A stretch of 64,000 nucleotides of DNA from Chrysaora quinquecirrha. Taxonomy: Eukaryota; Cnidaria; Scyphozoa; Semaeostomeae; Pelagiidae. A model generated the notes under the pieces. That model worked only from the letters and a program-made list of their open reading frames with translations. It was not told the DNA's origin and did not search any database. Positions 44,271 to 55,626 of the stretch are shown here, piece after piece. A program made the translations under genes and the position numbers. How positions within the stretch are numbered: the stretch's first letter is position 1; the number at the start of each line of letters is the position of its first letter. The stretch is from assembly GCA_014526335.1 (NCBI GenBank), contig JACTAT010000004.1:2732509-2796508 (forward strand). Direction: 5' to 3'.

Positions 44271-44694
44271 CTAAAAAAGAAAATTGATCAGATCCTTTAC
44301 TGAAAATAAAAGATGTGCTATTAGTTGCTGTTTTGCAAAAAATTCAAGAAATTATACAGATATATCGTGCAAGGAAACATTAAAAATTATAGGTTTTTAA
44401 TTCGCTATAACTACCATAAAAGCTCTATCGAGTCTCCAGGGAGGGGAGATTTTTCTATTTTGAAAGTTTTGAAGGAGATGTTGCGGACATAAAAAGGACC
44501 GGATTAAGAAGGTTTCCATCTTACAGCACATGAAATTCGTATAAATAGAAGTTATTAGTAGCTATAAGAGACAAGTTATCAAACACAGTAACACTTAATT
44601 TGCATTTTATTTTGTCCCTTTATTGCTGAATTTTCAAATGGCAAATATTTGGAAAACAAAAAATAAAAAGGGCCAAGATGAATAATTATCCTAC

Positions 44695-44805
44695 TTTCAA
44701 GTCATCCTCAAGTGAAGTTGTGGAGCTTGGAAGCTTGAGTTCTTCTTCAGTGATAAAATCGTAGAAACGAGCCAAATAGTCCACCATTATCATGTTTGAT
44801 CGTCC
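44695..44805 (-). CDS. NF1: NF1 exon (GRSNMIMVDY..SLEDDLK)
   Basis: 37 codons: GRSNMIMVDYLARFYDF, then ELKLPSSTTSLEDDLK, matching human QQKLPAATLALEEDLK. End of Sec14 and linker to the PH-like part. Donor GTAGGA. Confidence 0.95.
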
Positions 44806-45278
44806 CTTAAAATAAAGTTAAATTCAAGATATCACCTTTTCAAAGATGATATTACTTATCTAGGGAAAAATTCTCTATAACTTGTCAAGGCAGGCAGAAT
44901 TTCGAAAGAATAGAAACACTTTTGGTACTTTGCAGCCATGCAATGTTTGTTCTGAAACGAAACTTGCACCGATGTCTGAAGCAATGGCCAAACGATCATA
45001 CACTGTTTGTCAGACTTTTTAAATTTGCTTGTCAAGCGAAATGTTTAGCATTTGGCCACATCGCAAAACAACGGTTGTCAAACATTTTGCCTGTGTCACG
45101 CACAGAGTGTTATTGAACTTTTTCAAACACATTGGCCAGCAAATTCTGGTTGTCAAGCAATGTTTTTTGACATGTACATACATTCTGCAGCCCATTATTT
45201 GTTGGGTACAGCCTCGTATAAAAAAGAGTCAAGTACCCCTTGGGATAAGATATTAGACTTTATGATATCACAGCTTAC

Positions 45279-45416
45279 CTTCAATGGCGTAAGAATTCTT
45301 TCATGTATTTTTGCATATTGTCGTAAACTGCTGTTGACATTATAGATGTAAACAACTGACAAACTCTTCACTTGCGCCTCAGGAAGAACAGCAAATGCTT
45401 TCGCTAGTGTTTCCGG
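45279..45416 (-). CDS. NF1: NF1 exon (SVVYIYNVNSSLRQYAKIHE)
   Basis: 46 codons in phase 0 including SVVYIYNVNSSLRQYAKIHE and RILTPLK (human [28 protein letters not shown]). Donor GTAAGC at 45273-45278. Confidence 0.97.
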
Positions 45417-46143
45417 CTGCGAATAAAGCAAAACGCCGAATATGAGTGGTAAAAAGACACAAAATATATGTGACAATCAAAGCCTTTCTAGCTATAAGTT
45501 TATCTTTAGAGGATATTACTATGTATGGTTGGTACCTGGTATTGTACTGAAACGCATGCAGTTAGACTCATATCACATGAGCAAAAATTATTCACACAAA
45601 GCCGGAAACGAATTTGCCTTCAGTTCTTGCGTGATAAGAGTCCAAAACTCACGCAGCTACTCACGCAAAAGACCCTGGTTCGATTTTCATACATCTCCTG
45701 ATGGGCTCCAAGAACAGCGAAACACGTCTGGCATTTGAAAATCGGGGAGGGGCTGGTGAAATTATCTTTAATGGACTGGCAAAGGCCTAATTTTTCAAAA
45801 CACATTACCGTGTAGGCACATGTCACAAGTTTACATGAAGAGTTTACAATTCAAGACTTTCACGGAGTAAAGTGAAATGTTCCGGTCAAACGTTCTTTTT
45901 AAAGCTTTTTAATGCTATATCTTGAAGCTCGAAATCAACGTGAAATGTCCTAAGACAGCTAAGCCTTGCACAAATAACCTTATTCTTGTATACTTCTTGA
46001 ATATACTGTCGACAATGCTATAACGTGAACTTCATAACAATGTCCTTATATTGGCACTTGGGCACCAAATGCAGTAGCCATGATTAATCCTGACGTTGCT
46101 TAAATCATTTATGTTGTATAATGAGCCGTTAAGAATGCATTAC

Positions 46144-46267
46144 CTTAAAGCGACTGTCAGGCCCACTATGGGTGAAGTCTACAACAAGGTCCCATGGCTG
46201 GCCATACACAGGTTGTAGCGTTAGAAGAACATGGTAGATTAATATCTCATCATTGATCTGATCTCCC
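46144..46267 (-). CDS. NF1: NF1 exon ([20 protein letters not shown])
   Basis: Encodes [20 protein letters not shown] and LVVDFTHSGPDSRFK, close to human [20 protein letters not shown]. Sec14 lipid-binding domain. Donor GTAATG at 46138-46143. Confidence 0.97.
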
Positions 46268-47483
46268 CTGCAAAAAGAAACAAAGCTCTAAGCAGAAAGC
46301 AGAAGATGAAGTTTCAAATACACAAATTTTTAAGTGTGTTTTCCCAAATGAATACTACTAAAACTACTAACTAGGTCTGAAAATTTTTTCGACGGTGAAA
46401 ATTTTGGTTTGATCATTTTGGTTTGAAATGTGTTTCTTCCACAATGAATTAGGTTTGAAAAGCTATATTTCAGAACGTCAGCCATTTATTGCATAATGAG
46501 AGACTACACATTTTTAAAATTACAAATACTGCACTGTGTGCACAATAGGTGCAGGGTTGCAATTTATTTTCATGCTTCTTGCACTACCTTCTTGTACTTC
46601 TTTTTTGTTCGTAAGTATAGTGTAAATTTTTAGCTGAAATGATATATAAAGAAAAACTGCACTATACGTAGAAGGAGGCGTAGAAACATGATAATGACCA
46701 GAGAGATTCCCCCTGATAATGACTTTCAAACTGCTCCATGGCCTTTTTGATAGCTACTGACCATGATACTGAACAAAACAACGGGTCACAAATTCAAAAC
46801 CTTGAATAAGTCGAAACTTAACCTAGGTATCTAAGCCTAGTTTTGGACGGGGACGTGCCATTTTACTTCAAAATTTGGACCCATAATTCTGACAATGTCT
46901 GAAAAATTGTGAACCATAACTCCGCAAACATGACGAGTAATACGCCCATACTTCTGCAAGGCAAAAAACATTTTTCAAACAACAAAATCACCTGATGATA
47001 CTGTAACCAGGCAATGTTTTACAGTGCACCATCAGCTCTGACTGGACATTCTAACATAAATGCTAAGCTTGCCTCCTTATAATTCAGCACTTACTTCTAA
47101 AAATAATACCAATAATTCCGCACTTTTCAGAAAAAAGGTATCGTTAAATAATGGCACGTACTCCCCCCTCCGAGACTTGACGTAAGAAAACCAAACTTTT
47201 TAAAGGGGACAAAAACAAAATTGAATCTTCGCATCAAAATATCGTTGATGCGAGTAATGTACTCGAGTTCGAAAAACCATATTAAAGCTAGTATTAAATG
47301 AACAATAATAATTCAAGGCTTTATAGATCATAGCCTTCTAAGATATTGATTACATCTACATTCATATACAGTATACTGTATTTAACAACTTTGATCATTT
47401 CATAGGCTTTCATTCTGACTGGTGAATAAAAACTTATATGAAGTGTAGAAGAAGTATATGTAAGCAATCAATGTTTGGGTTAC
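46268..47483. other. NF1 intron without recognised genes
   Basis: AT-rich. A GGACGTGCCATTTTAC repeat fragment lies near 46850-47160. No exon or RNA gene seen. Confidence 0.45.
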
Positions 47484-47539
47484 CTGTATCTCCTCACAAT
47501 GTAATAGAACACAGGGTTGCCAGCCTTAGATTTCCCTTC
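47484..47539 (-). CDS. NF1: NF1 small exon (EGKSKAGNPVFYYIVRRY)
   Basis: 56 nt encoding EGKSKAGNPVFYYIVRRY (human GTSKAGNPIFYYVARRF). Sec14 domain. Donor GTAACC, phase 2. Confidence 0.97.
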
Positions 47540-47726
47540 CTAAAACGGAAAGATTAAACAATTTGATATTACGATATATATAGTAACAATATAGTAACAA
47601 TATAGTAACAATATATAGTAGGTAGACTTTTCTAATAACTCGTTTTTTTCACCGATAGTTTCGAGAGCGGAGCTTTAACGGGAGAATAGACAAAACAAAA
47701 TACACACGTTTCACTAAAAATCGAAC

Positions 47727-47838
47727 CTGATAAAAGAGCTGAAGGGCTTTAATTGACTGTAACTCATCCTTATTCTGACCAGCGTGTTTCGTCATGAACT
47801 CTCTGAATTTGCAGCCCATACTGCTTGTTCTGTGCCAT
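47727..47838 (-). CDS. NF1: NF1 exon (WHRTSSMGCKFREFMTKHAG)
   Basis: Encodes WHRTSSMGCKFREFMTKHAG and SIKALQLFYQ, matching human KFEEFMTRHQ..ALKTLSIFYQ at the start of the Sec14 region. Donor GTTCGA at 47721-47726. Confidence 0.95.
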
Positions 47839-48669
47839 CTAAGAAACAAAGTATTCGATTTGCATCTGGGTATAAATTTCGATCTGTTTCTGACGATTGT
47901 ACTCTGAGAAGTGTCAAACGAGAAAAGCTTTAAATAATAAAGGTGTTTCCACTGTTTTTGCTATCTTGAAGTTCTTAGCTTATTTAATTTCGTTTATAAG
48001 AAGTTCGAATGCTGAAAATGACGAAAAAGCTTTCGAATGTTGAAAATCTCGAAAAGGAGTTCGACAATCTAAAAGAGGTTCAGTCAATTCACTTTCCATG
48101 GGCGTATTTTTTTGGTCACATTCTAATTTCAGCAGACGCCTTCTCTTTTCAGAAGATTCTTTAAAGGGCGTATTTTTTGGTCACATTCCGTTTTCAGCAG
48201 ACGCCTTCTTTTTTCGGTAGATGTCGAAACGTATTTTTTTGGTACCGTCTTCTGAAAACGGCAGGTTTGGCAGGCCTCCAAAACCTTCTGCCTCCGAAGC
48301 TGGAAGGTTTCGCAGACATCGCAAGGAATCTCGTTCTGAATGTTGAATAGTAATTTCATAGTTAATTTCAAACCTTTAGAGATGATGTAATCTTGTAAAA
48401 AGCTGTTCAAGTTGAAAATAATGCTGCATAAGGTAATTTAGAACGAAATGTTCACTCAGTTGGTCTATCGGTCTATCTACTCCCCTCTGTGTCACAGTTC
48501 ACAACAAAGAAAGCGCTCACTATCACGTTTGAAATGTTTTTCAATTTCGCGGGCAACCCTTTAGAAATCATCGGCATCCCTTAAGAACGGCGCATGCTCA
48601 AACAAATTTCACAAGTGTGGCAACCAAGGAAACGGACGCCTTGTTCGATCTGCCTACGATTTTCGGCAG

Positions 48670-48768
48670 CCGTGTTTTTTTGGTAGACGAAACTTTTTCC
48701 TGCTAAGTCTACAGTTTTCAAAATTCGGAGAGTCTGCGAAAAACAGAAGGTTACCAAAAAATACGCCC
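48670..48768. mobile_element. Small inverted-repeat element beside NF1 exon
   Basis: About 100 bp with ends CGTGTTTTTTTGGTAG and TTACCAAAAAATACGCC. Related sequence (GGGCGTATTTTTTGGTCAC) occurs at 48100-48260 and a weaker relative at 54690-54790. It abuts the uncertain 3' end of NF1 exon 48777-48893. Confidence 0.6.
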
Positions 48769-48776
48769 TATCGGAC

Positions 48777-48893
48777 TCCTGCTTATTCCACAGTAATTTA
48801 TGAAGAGTTAGCACGCTGGAGTCACTGACCAATGAAAATGCATTCTCGTGCTTCTCAGAATGTGGTATGGTTGACGAGACAGAGGCGAAGAAA
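48777..48893 (-). CDS. NF1: NF1 exon with uncertain 3' end (SDSSVLTLHKLLWNKQ)
   Basis: Encodes FFASVSSTIPHSEKHE and LVSDSSVLTLHKLLWNKQ (human FISDGNVLALHRLLWNNQE). The acceptor is clear. The downstream border is not: homology stops at NKQE, and the only phase-consistent donor is a weak GTCCGA at 48771-48776. Using it would drop about 40 residues present in human NF1 before the next exon. A small inverted-repeat element lies immediately beyond (about 48670-48768). Confidence 0.8.
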
Positions 48894-48924
48894 CTGAAAT
48901 GAATGGTTTGAAAGATATATATAT

Positions 48925-49345
48925 AGTAAGGCTCTGTTCAACCGATCAAACATTGTTTGTCAAACATTTGGAATTTGCTTGTCCAGCAAAATGTTTTACC
49001 GTTAGGCTACATCGAAAAATATTGCTTGTCGAATAACATCAGTCAACAGAATTTTTTTGAATTTTTCACAAACATTACACAGTAACTTCTGCTTTTCAAA
49101 CAATGTTTTGTGACGTGGCCAAACGTTCAAACATTGCTTGATAAGCAATTTCAAATGTTTGGCAAACAATGACTGATTGTCTGGCCAGGACCTAAGATTG
49201 AGAGGATTAGCTAGCAACACAAAATAAAAAAATGAAATCAAAAATTGAACTTTTCAAAACTATGCTAAGCGAATTTTGCTTTGCGAACAATGTTCATCAC
49301 GTGGCCAAACGTTAAAACATTGATACGCAAACGTTTGACAATCAA
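48925..49345. repeat. CAAACATTG-type dispersed repeat
   Basis: Degenerate segments with CAAACATTGTTTGTCAAACA-like cores. Other members: 9810-9950, 41640-41960, 44985-45165, 60060-60260 and 62510-62700. Probably a decayed non-autonomous transposon family. Confidence 0.6.
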
Positions 49346-49459
49346 TGTTTGATCATAGTCATTAGACTATGTTTCGAATAAGCAGCAAGAAAGTAAAAGT
49401 AAAGCTAAAGTTGCTGTTTTTAAATCTTCTACCAGCCAAAGGCAGCTCAGTCTACTTTA

Positions 49460-49668
49460 CAATTACAATAACAACTACAATTACAATTACAATTACAATT
49501 ACAATTATAATTACAAGTACAATTATAATTGCAATTAAAATTACAATCACAATTACAATCACAATTACAATTACAATTACAATTACAATTACAATTACAA
49601 CTACAATTACAATTACAATTACAATTACAAATACAATTACAATTACAATTGCAATCATAATTTATAAT
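49460..49668. repeat. AATTAC hexanucleotide microsatellite
   Basis: About 34 near-tandem hexamers in the NF1 intron 48894-49987. Reads as Ile-Thr repeats in one frame, which is not a protein. Confidence 0.95.
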
Positions 49669-49835
49669 AAAATTTCACCCCTGGTATTGGTCATATATAA
49701 TATTGCAGGGTGTAGCCACACACCGCGATGATAACTACGGACCAGGTACCAATTTATACACCTGGATAGAGGGAGGCACATTTGTGTTAACAACTTGCCT
49801 AAGGTTGTTATCTATGCAATCACAAATGGAAAGAT

Positions 49836-49900
49836 TGTGGCTCAAGCCTAGGACATTTTAGTTGGGAGTCCTGCACGCTAACCACTCCGCCACAGAGACC
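49836..49900 (-). repeat. tRNA-like head, possible SINE
   Basis: The minus strand reads GTGGCGGAGTGGTTAGCGTG, an A-box-like segment, followed by an unpaired degenerate body. Not a complete cloverleaf. Confidence 0.4.
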
Positions 49901-49987
49901 AATAGAAAGCAATTGGCCATCTCAAAATTCAGTTCTATTTTCACCAGTTTAAATTTTCACTTGAAAAAGATCTGATATGGGACTTAC

Positions 49988-50085
49988 CCATGAATTCTTG
50001 CGAAATTTCGATTCAAAAAATCATTGAATACTTCCATGTGAGGTTCTTTGGTGAATAAGATGTGATTCGCCAAATTCTGCATGAT
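49988..50085 (-). CDS. NF1: NF1 exon (IMQNLANHILFTKEPHMEVF)
   Basis: Encodes IMQNLANHILFTKEPHMEVF and NDFLNRNFARIHG, matching human QSIANHVLFTKEEHMRPFNDF. Donor GTAAGT at 49982-49987, phase 2. Confidence 0.97.
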
Positions 50086-50759
50086 CTAAAATGTCACAGA
50101 AAAGAATGACTGACAATATTCAGCCTTGTTCATATTAAGCTTTCTTCGTCTGACACTCCACAGAATACAAACGTCAGATGGTGCAGAAAACTACAACGAC
50201 ATTTGGTTCCGAATATTTGGCTTTGAAAGATCTTTGCTTCGTTTAGGGGTTTCAGAATCTGCCTACATCGAAGCCAAAAGGCCGGTTCTTTGTAGACAGG
50301 AAGAGTTCGCTTTTTCTTCACTTGGACTCCAATTAATTGATTTATCTTCCCGTTGTATCCCACAAGCTGATTGGTGTTCAAAACATAATACAGCTTCACT
50401 TTTGTGATTGGTGTATTACGATCCACATCTGGGTATGAATTCTGCCTTAGCAACTGTTTCGGTCTGTTTCTAATTTTTATATACTCAGAGCAGTATCAGA
50501 ATAAAACGGCTTTTAGGAAGATGTTTCCGCTTTTAAGAAAAATCTACCTTCTTACGGGAAATCTATTTCGACAGTTCTGTTCTTTCCTTCCAATCGTGAT
50601 TTTTACGAAGTATATTGTCTGTTACATTCTTGGGGCAGGTAGAGGATGATTAAGGCATTCAATTTATAATCAAAAATTGGTATTGGGTATTCACGGAGAC
50701 AAAAGTTTACGTGGATTTTGATAAATCTTAACAATGATGTTCAGTGGTGGTAGTCTCAC

Positions 50760-50836
50760 CTTGGATATGTATCTTAGTCCTCTTCTCATTTTGTCTGATG
50801 GAGGCTGTGCAATGATGTTGATCGTGTGTGGTGATA
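50760..50836 (-). CDS. NF1: NF1 exon (VSPHTINIIAQPPSDKMRRG)
   Basis: Completes the NPAIVSP motif, then encodes PPSDKMRRGLRYISK, matching human PPPRIERGLKLMSK; the last Lys matches human Lys1423. Donor GTGAGA at 50754-50759. Confidence 0.96.
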
Positions 50837-50849
50837 CTGTAACAAATAG

Positions 50850-51780
50850 GAATAAAAAATTATGTAAAAGGAAGAAGAAGCAGAGAGAAAGATAGATATA
50901 GCAGCAGAGGTTGCAGAAGAAGAAGCAGACATGACGAGGATTAAGCATAAGAAACAGCAGCAGTATAAAACTAGTAAAACTAGGAGAAAGAAAGACAAGA
51001 TACAGCACAGATAAAAGATGTAGATAATGAGTTTGAGAACAAAGCAGTTGTGGGACGAGAAGAAATTAAATAAAAAATAAAACCAAAAAGAGAAGACACG
51101 TAGGCGAATGGCTGAAGCTGCAAAGCAGCATAGGCGTAGTACAAGAGGAGGGAAAAGGAAGAATTATAAAAAAGCAGCAAAGAATACGAAGAATAAGGAT
51201 ACGATAAATTAGAGGAAGAAGAGGGGAACATAGATCAAGCACTAGAAGTAGAAGTAGAAGCAGCAGAAAGAAAGAAAACTAGTAAAAAAAGATGAATAAC
51301 TGCAGAAAACTTTGGCGATGAAGAAGAACAAGAAAAAAGAGGAGACTGAAAGTCCAAACAGCAAAAAGCAAAATCAGACATAAAGATGGATGAGGCAGGA
51401 AAAGGAGTGGTAAAGCAGCAGGCAAAGAGGTAGAGGAAGAAAAATAAGAAAAGGGAATTAAAAGATGAAATAATAGAAACGGTTATGAAAGAAGAGGAAG
51501 GAGAAGGCGAAATGAATATTTGTTAAAAAGACAAGAGTGACTGAGAAGAATGAGAACAAATACAAACAGGACGAAAGAAGATGAAAGTGAAATGGGAAAA
51601 GATAGTAATAAAAAAGAAGAAAAGAGGGCGAAGATGAATATGAAAAGAAAAAATAAAAATAAAAATGAATCGAGCCTGACAGCGACAGCAGGTGGAGAAA
51701 ACTGAAACGAAGAAACTAAGAAGTGAAAAGAAAAGAGAGAAAACGCCACAAGGTAAGAATCAACTCAGAAATAACGAATC
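50850..51780. repeat. Polypurine tract (about 900 bp)
   Basis: The plus strand is strongly A+G (AAGAAGAAGCAG, GAAGAGGAAG motifs) over most of the NF1 intron 50837-52216. Open frames on the minus strand here are Ser/Phe/Leu-rich artefacts of composition. Confidence 0.85.
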
Positions 51781-52039
51781 ACATCCAAGATAAAGATCTT
51801 TAACCCAATTTCGAAACACTATTTTACAAAAAATTATTAAAAGAAAAATGGAAGCCTTCAGAAGTAAGTCGGTTGAAAGCGCTCAAAGACATGGGAAACA
51901 AACCTAAGGCTCTTCTTCTGATAGCTGCTAACTGGGGAGAGATGGGGCCACTACCATCCTTGATATGAAGAACACTTAGCCTCATTCCTTACCCTTTCGT
52001 ATTGCGTGAAAAGTATCACTTTTAAAGTCTTTGATATGG

Positions 52040-52108
52040 CTCAACTTTGTCTCTACCCAAAGACTCTGCGATTTGTTGGCGAGCACTCTGCCACTCTACC
52101 ACAGGATA
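52040..52108 (-). repeat. tRNA-like fragment, possible SINE
   Basis: The minus strand has TGGTAGAGTGGCAGAGTGC, an A-box-like motif, with no convincing full cloverleaf. Lies 109 bp from NF1 exon 52217. Confidence 0.35.
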
Positions 52109-52216
52109 GCTTAAGGAAGCCTTTGGGAAAGGAGCCTTTCGAAAAGCCTTCTTACCACACGAAAGCCCTCAGAAATAATACACAAATCACAAAACAAAGA
52201 CTGAATGATAACAAAC

Positions 52217-52298
52217 CTATGGCAGGATTGTAGAATCTCAAGAAAACAGCACTTGCTACAGCTACGTATGTATTTGAAGGAAATCTTTCTTGCACGGC
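52217..52298 (-). CDS. NF1: NF1 exon (AVQERFPSNT..FLRFYNPAI)
   Basis: Encodes AVQERFPSNTYVAVASAVF then LRFYNPAI. FLRF.NPAI is the second RasGAP signature (human Arg1391 region). Donor GTTTGT, phase 1. Confidence 0.97.
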
Positions 52299-52805
52299 CT
52301 AAATAAAAACGAAATTCATAATGAAACAATGAAGCCAACAAAAAATTCCTTGAAGGCAGAACGAGACTTTTTTATATTTCTGCTGGAAAAATGTTCGTGA
52401 ATTAGCACCCAAGGCTGACTCGGCATTGTGTTTGCAACACAAATCAGCTCGAAGAATACAGCAATTAATCGAAGAACCAAAGTGAGAAAACGAACTCTTT
52501 CTGGCTTTTATGTGGGCAGATTCCAAAACCCCTAAATGAAACAATGATCTTGCTTTTCCAATTATTCGGAATCGATTCTCGCTGTTACTTTCCGCACAAT
52601 CTCGATCGTTAGTACAAAGTTGTCAAATGGCTGAATCATGTGTTAGGGTGTTGATTGGAAATGCAGGTCGGTTGCTCTCTGCCAAAAATAGCAACCCTTA
52701 TACATACTTGTTGGACGTGTTGTTTACCCTATCGCTTTTTGTTTGGGCAGTGCGACCTAAATATATTTCTAAAGATGTTAAGTAACATTTAGTAACATGT
52801 TTTAC

Positions 52806-52848
52806 CTTGTTCAAGCAGTGACATAGAATCCTTAGTTGATCAGGAAAA
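52806..52848 (-). CDS. NF1: NF1 small exon (FPDQLRILCHCLNK)
   Basis: A 43-nt exon encoding FPDQLRILCHCLNK (human FPPQLRSVCHCLYQ). Donor GTAAAA at 52800-52805. Too short for ORF detection; supported by phase and motif. Confidence 0.95.
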
Positions 52849-52874
52849 CTGAAAATTAAAATATGATAACTAAA

Positions 52875-53265
52875 CACATTTTTTTATAAGAATACCTTAT
52901 TTTTTGCCGAGCCTCGATTATTCTTAAGCTTATTCGATTTTGAGCCTGAAAATATTCTTAAATTATTCTTAATCATCAATGTTGTAAATTGGCCTGAAGA
53001 TCAAGAGAAATATAGTCAAATCTTTGTCATTTGTTATTTTATTAATAAAAAGAGTTACTGTATCAAAGAGTCAGACAGGATGTATGCATTTCAAAACAAA
53101 TACAGTTGCCTGACAATCACACTTATTGTGCAGCGTAAAAAACGCAGAGAAATAAAAGTGATTCCGTCAAGCTTGAGCCTCAGATTATTCTTAAATAATT
53201 CTTAAATTTCAGCAACATTGAGCCTGAATATTCTTATAGACTGTATTCTTATAAAAAAAAGTGTG
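52875..53265. mobile_element. MITE with CAC..TTTTTTTATAAGAAT ends, copy 1
   Basis: Terminal inverted repeats of about 20 bp; interior AT-rich with GAGCCTGAA and TTCTTAA motifs in inverted pairs. Same family as 58692-59145. Confidence 0.7.
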
Positions 53266-53439
53266 TAAAGAAATGAAAAGTTCAAGCAGCATTTGTGTAC
53301 AACTCTATTACAGTTACAATCCCAAAGAACCTTGGTTTATTGATAATATCCAGCCTGAAATTGTAATATCGCAATTCATCGCAATCTTGAAGTTTTTCAC
53401 ACATAAAAGTCTACACAAATCGACTACTAAATGGGAGGA

Positions 53440-53860
53440 GAGGGCGGGGCTGTATTACTTGGATTGTTGCTCGGAAATTTCGTTATTGACTTTTTAGCTG
53501 AGAGGAATTGTCGTGCACCGCCTAGTCGTCAAGTCTAGCAGTCTTGAGTTTGAATCCCATCAGCTTGATAGAAATGAATTTCAAAATGAAATGAAACTGA
53601 ATCAACTGGTGTATGACATTTGTGGGAAAAGCAGTCCCAGTGTTTCCATTCATAAAAAATATACATAAATATGTATGGCACGTAGTGTAGAAGGCTGAAC
53701 ATAGCCACAACACAAATTGATGGAGAGCCTTAGGCTGTATGACTTGGAAAGTTACTCGACAATTTCATTATAGACTCTTTAACTCAGCGGAATTGTTTCT
53801 CTGATTATGCAGTCTCAAGTCAAGTTTGAATCCCATCAATCGTGGTATGCCACTTGTGTC
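53440..53860. repeat. Two diverged copies of a tRNA-like repeat
   Basis: 53450-53590 and 53745-53850 share a TTTAGCTGAGAGGAATTG-like segment followed by AAGTTTGAATCCCATC (B-box-like). Probably a SINE. In the NF1 intron 52849-53958. Confidence 0.45.
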
Positions 53861-53958
53861 AAAATCTTTCCTAGAGTTAGCCATTCAGGAAAAATACAAA
53901 TAAAAACTATATGATCAACATAATTGAGAAATTAGTGATATAGTATTTGCAGACTTAC

Positions 53959-54051
53959 CTATCTGTAGACTCAACGAGACGATCGATCAAGGACTGAGCC
54001 AAGAAGAGAACATTTTTTGCATTTGATCCAATATTTTCATCTTTCTCGATT
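53959..54051 (-). CDS. NF1: NF1 exon (IEKDENIGSN..RLVESTD)
   Basis: Encodes IEKDENIGSNAKNVLFLAQS and LIDRLVESTD, aligned with human EPSESLEENQRNLLQMTEKFF. Lower identity but phases fit on both sides. Donor GTAAGT. Confidence 0.92.
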
Positions 54052-54191
54052 CTGGAAAAAGAACGCCAAGTTAAGTTATGTTGTCAGTAAAGCAATTGCA
54101 GGCTTCGCACGCGGATGTAGCCATCAGTATAACTCAATAGCGACAACAATAACTTTTTATAGGTGTAATAAGTCTCTAAGACTAAGCTCAC

Positions 54192-54364
54192 CTCGTAGGG
54201 TCCACTTCATAAGATGACTCACAATCATGTACCATCACTGCCATACTTGGCTCAAGTAAATGCCGCAGATAGCTACCACCATATAGTTTAAATGCATATG
54301 CCATTGTTTTGCTTGCAAGACTATTACCACGAAATAGTGTCTGCATGCCTTCAGCAAGCTCAAC
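54192..54364 (-). CDS. NF1: NF1 exon with RasGAP arginine finger
   Basis: Encodes VELAEGMQTLFRGNSLASKT, then AYAFKLYGGSYLRHLLEP and EVDPTR. The Arg in LFRGNS is the catalytic finger that completes the Ras active site (human Arg1276), so the GAP active site is intact here. Donor GTGAGC at 54186-54191, phase 2. Confidence 0.98.
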
Positions 54365-55542
54365 CTAGAAAGAATGGAAATGCTTTGTTGTCTTTCTAAT
54401 TTTTAAGCTCAGAATGTATTACTTTGGAGATGGCAAACCTACAATCCTGGGAAAATAGAGTCTCTCTCCTCACATTTGGACCCCCCGTCCCCTTAAAATC
54501 AATGTTGAAGACTTCGAAACCTTTTTGTTTGCGTGTGTACTTCTATCTGAAAACAACATTGACTTTGGGGGGAGAGCTATTGACAAAAAATAAGCATTTT
54601 TCCCAATACAGACGGAAACTGCTAGTGTCTCCTAAGCTTTTGTCCAGGAGTGTAGAGCTAAAAACTCTTCAAATCTGACTGCTTTAGGGAATATTCACTT
54701 TGGCATCTTCTGAAAACGGTAGAACGGTAGCAGCCAAAATCGTATTCTGTTGGTGCCATTCTACCAAAAAGGTAGATTTTGCAGGCTTCTAGCCAATTTT
54801 CTACAATGCACCCATTCTTTAAAATCCATTCGTGAATTTGAAGAAAATTTGCACTAGCTCTTCCAAAGCATCTGCAGTCCCGGTTGTTTCACATGGAGTG
54901 GATTCCCTCTATCCAATAACTCTTCATCTCTAGAAAAAAGTGCTGACCCAGATCTTTTTAAAAAGGTCTATTAGAACTTGAGATTTGTTGGACATGCACC
55001 AGCCACCAGGAGTTAGAAGAAGGTTGCCGAGCAATCAGAATACATGACAAAATGCTGTATAAAGTCAGAACCAGCACTGGCGTTCATCATCATCATCAAT
55101 TTATTTAACGTGGGCTTTTTACAAAAAAAAAAACGGAGATAGCTACATCACAGCTTATTTAAGCCTAACTAATTAACCTTTATAAAAAATTTTAGTCTAT
55201 CTATTTTATCCGCAAGATAAAAACCAAAAATAAGAAACGGACCTTCCCAGTGAGGTCGGAAGCGACGCACACCACACAGAAAGGGATGGCGTGGACGCCG
55301 CGCGAAGGAACCCCCAGACGCATGCATCTAACTACGGGAAACGATCCTCGCAGTCCAGTGCCTGCATCATGAGGGGGACATCCCACACAGCGCACTCGCC
55401 ACCCCAAACAGCAGCAGGGCGCCGCCCCATCCTCACGAGAAGGCGTTAGCAAAAACCCTAGAATAAAAACTACGGAAGCAAACAAAGCACAAATAGAGTT
55501 TCAGGTTAGTTGGATCATAAAAAATTGCGACAGATATTTTAC
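54365..55542. repeat. NF1 intron with GC-rich repeat
   Basis: 55240-55450 is GC-rich (GACGCCGCGCGAAGG and CAGGGCGCCGCCCC motifs), in contrast to the AT-rich flanks, with CATCATCATCATCAATTTAT upstream at 55087. It resembles a dispersed repeat of unknown class. No exon seen. Confidence 0.45.
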
Positions 55543-55626
55543 CTCTTGTTTGAACAGATTGGACAATAGTTCAGGAAGCATATTCTTTGAATCGAAAACA
55601 GTGACAAACACATGTGCTAAATCATC
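55543..55626 (-). CDS. NF1: NF1 exon (DDLAHVFVTVFDSKNMLPEL)
   Basis: 28 codons in phase 0, DDLAHVFVTVFDSKNMLPEL and LSNLFKQE, matching human DELARVLVTLFDSRHLLYQL. RasGAP domain. Donor GTAAAA. Confidence 0.96.

Noticed and set aside
49369..49731. 120-residue frame rich in Thr-Ile and its reverse Val-Ile frame
   Set aside because: Direct translation of an AATTAC microsatellite.
50691..51749. Several Ser/Phe/Leu-rich minus-strand frames resembling membrane proteins
   Set aside because: Composition artefact of the polypurine tract; only 50760-50836 within this span is a real exon.
51890..51965. Minus-strand peptide GPISPQLAAIRRRALGL, considered as an alternative NF1 VSP exon
   Set aside because: The exon at 50760-50836 fits NF1 better in sequence and phase; this one has no matching phase or downstream partner.
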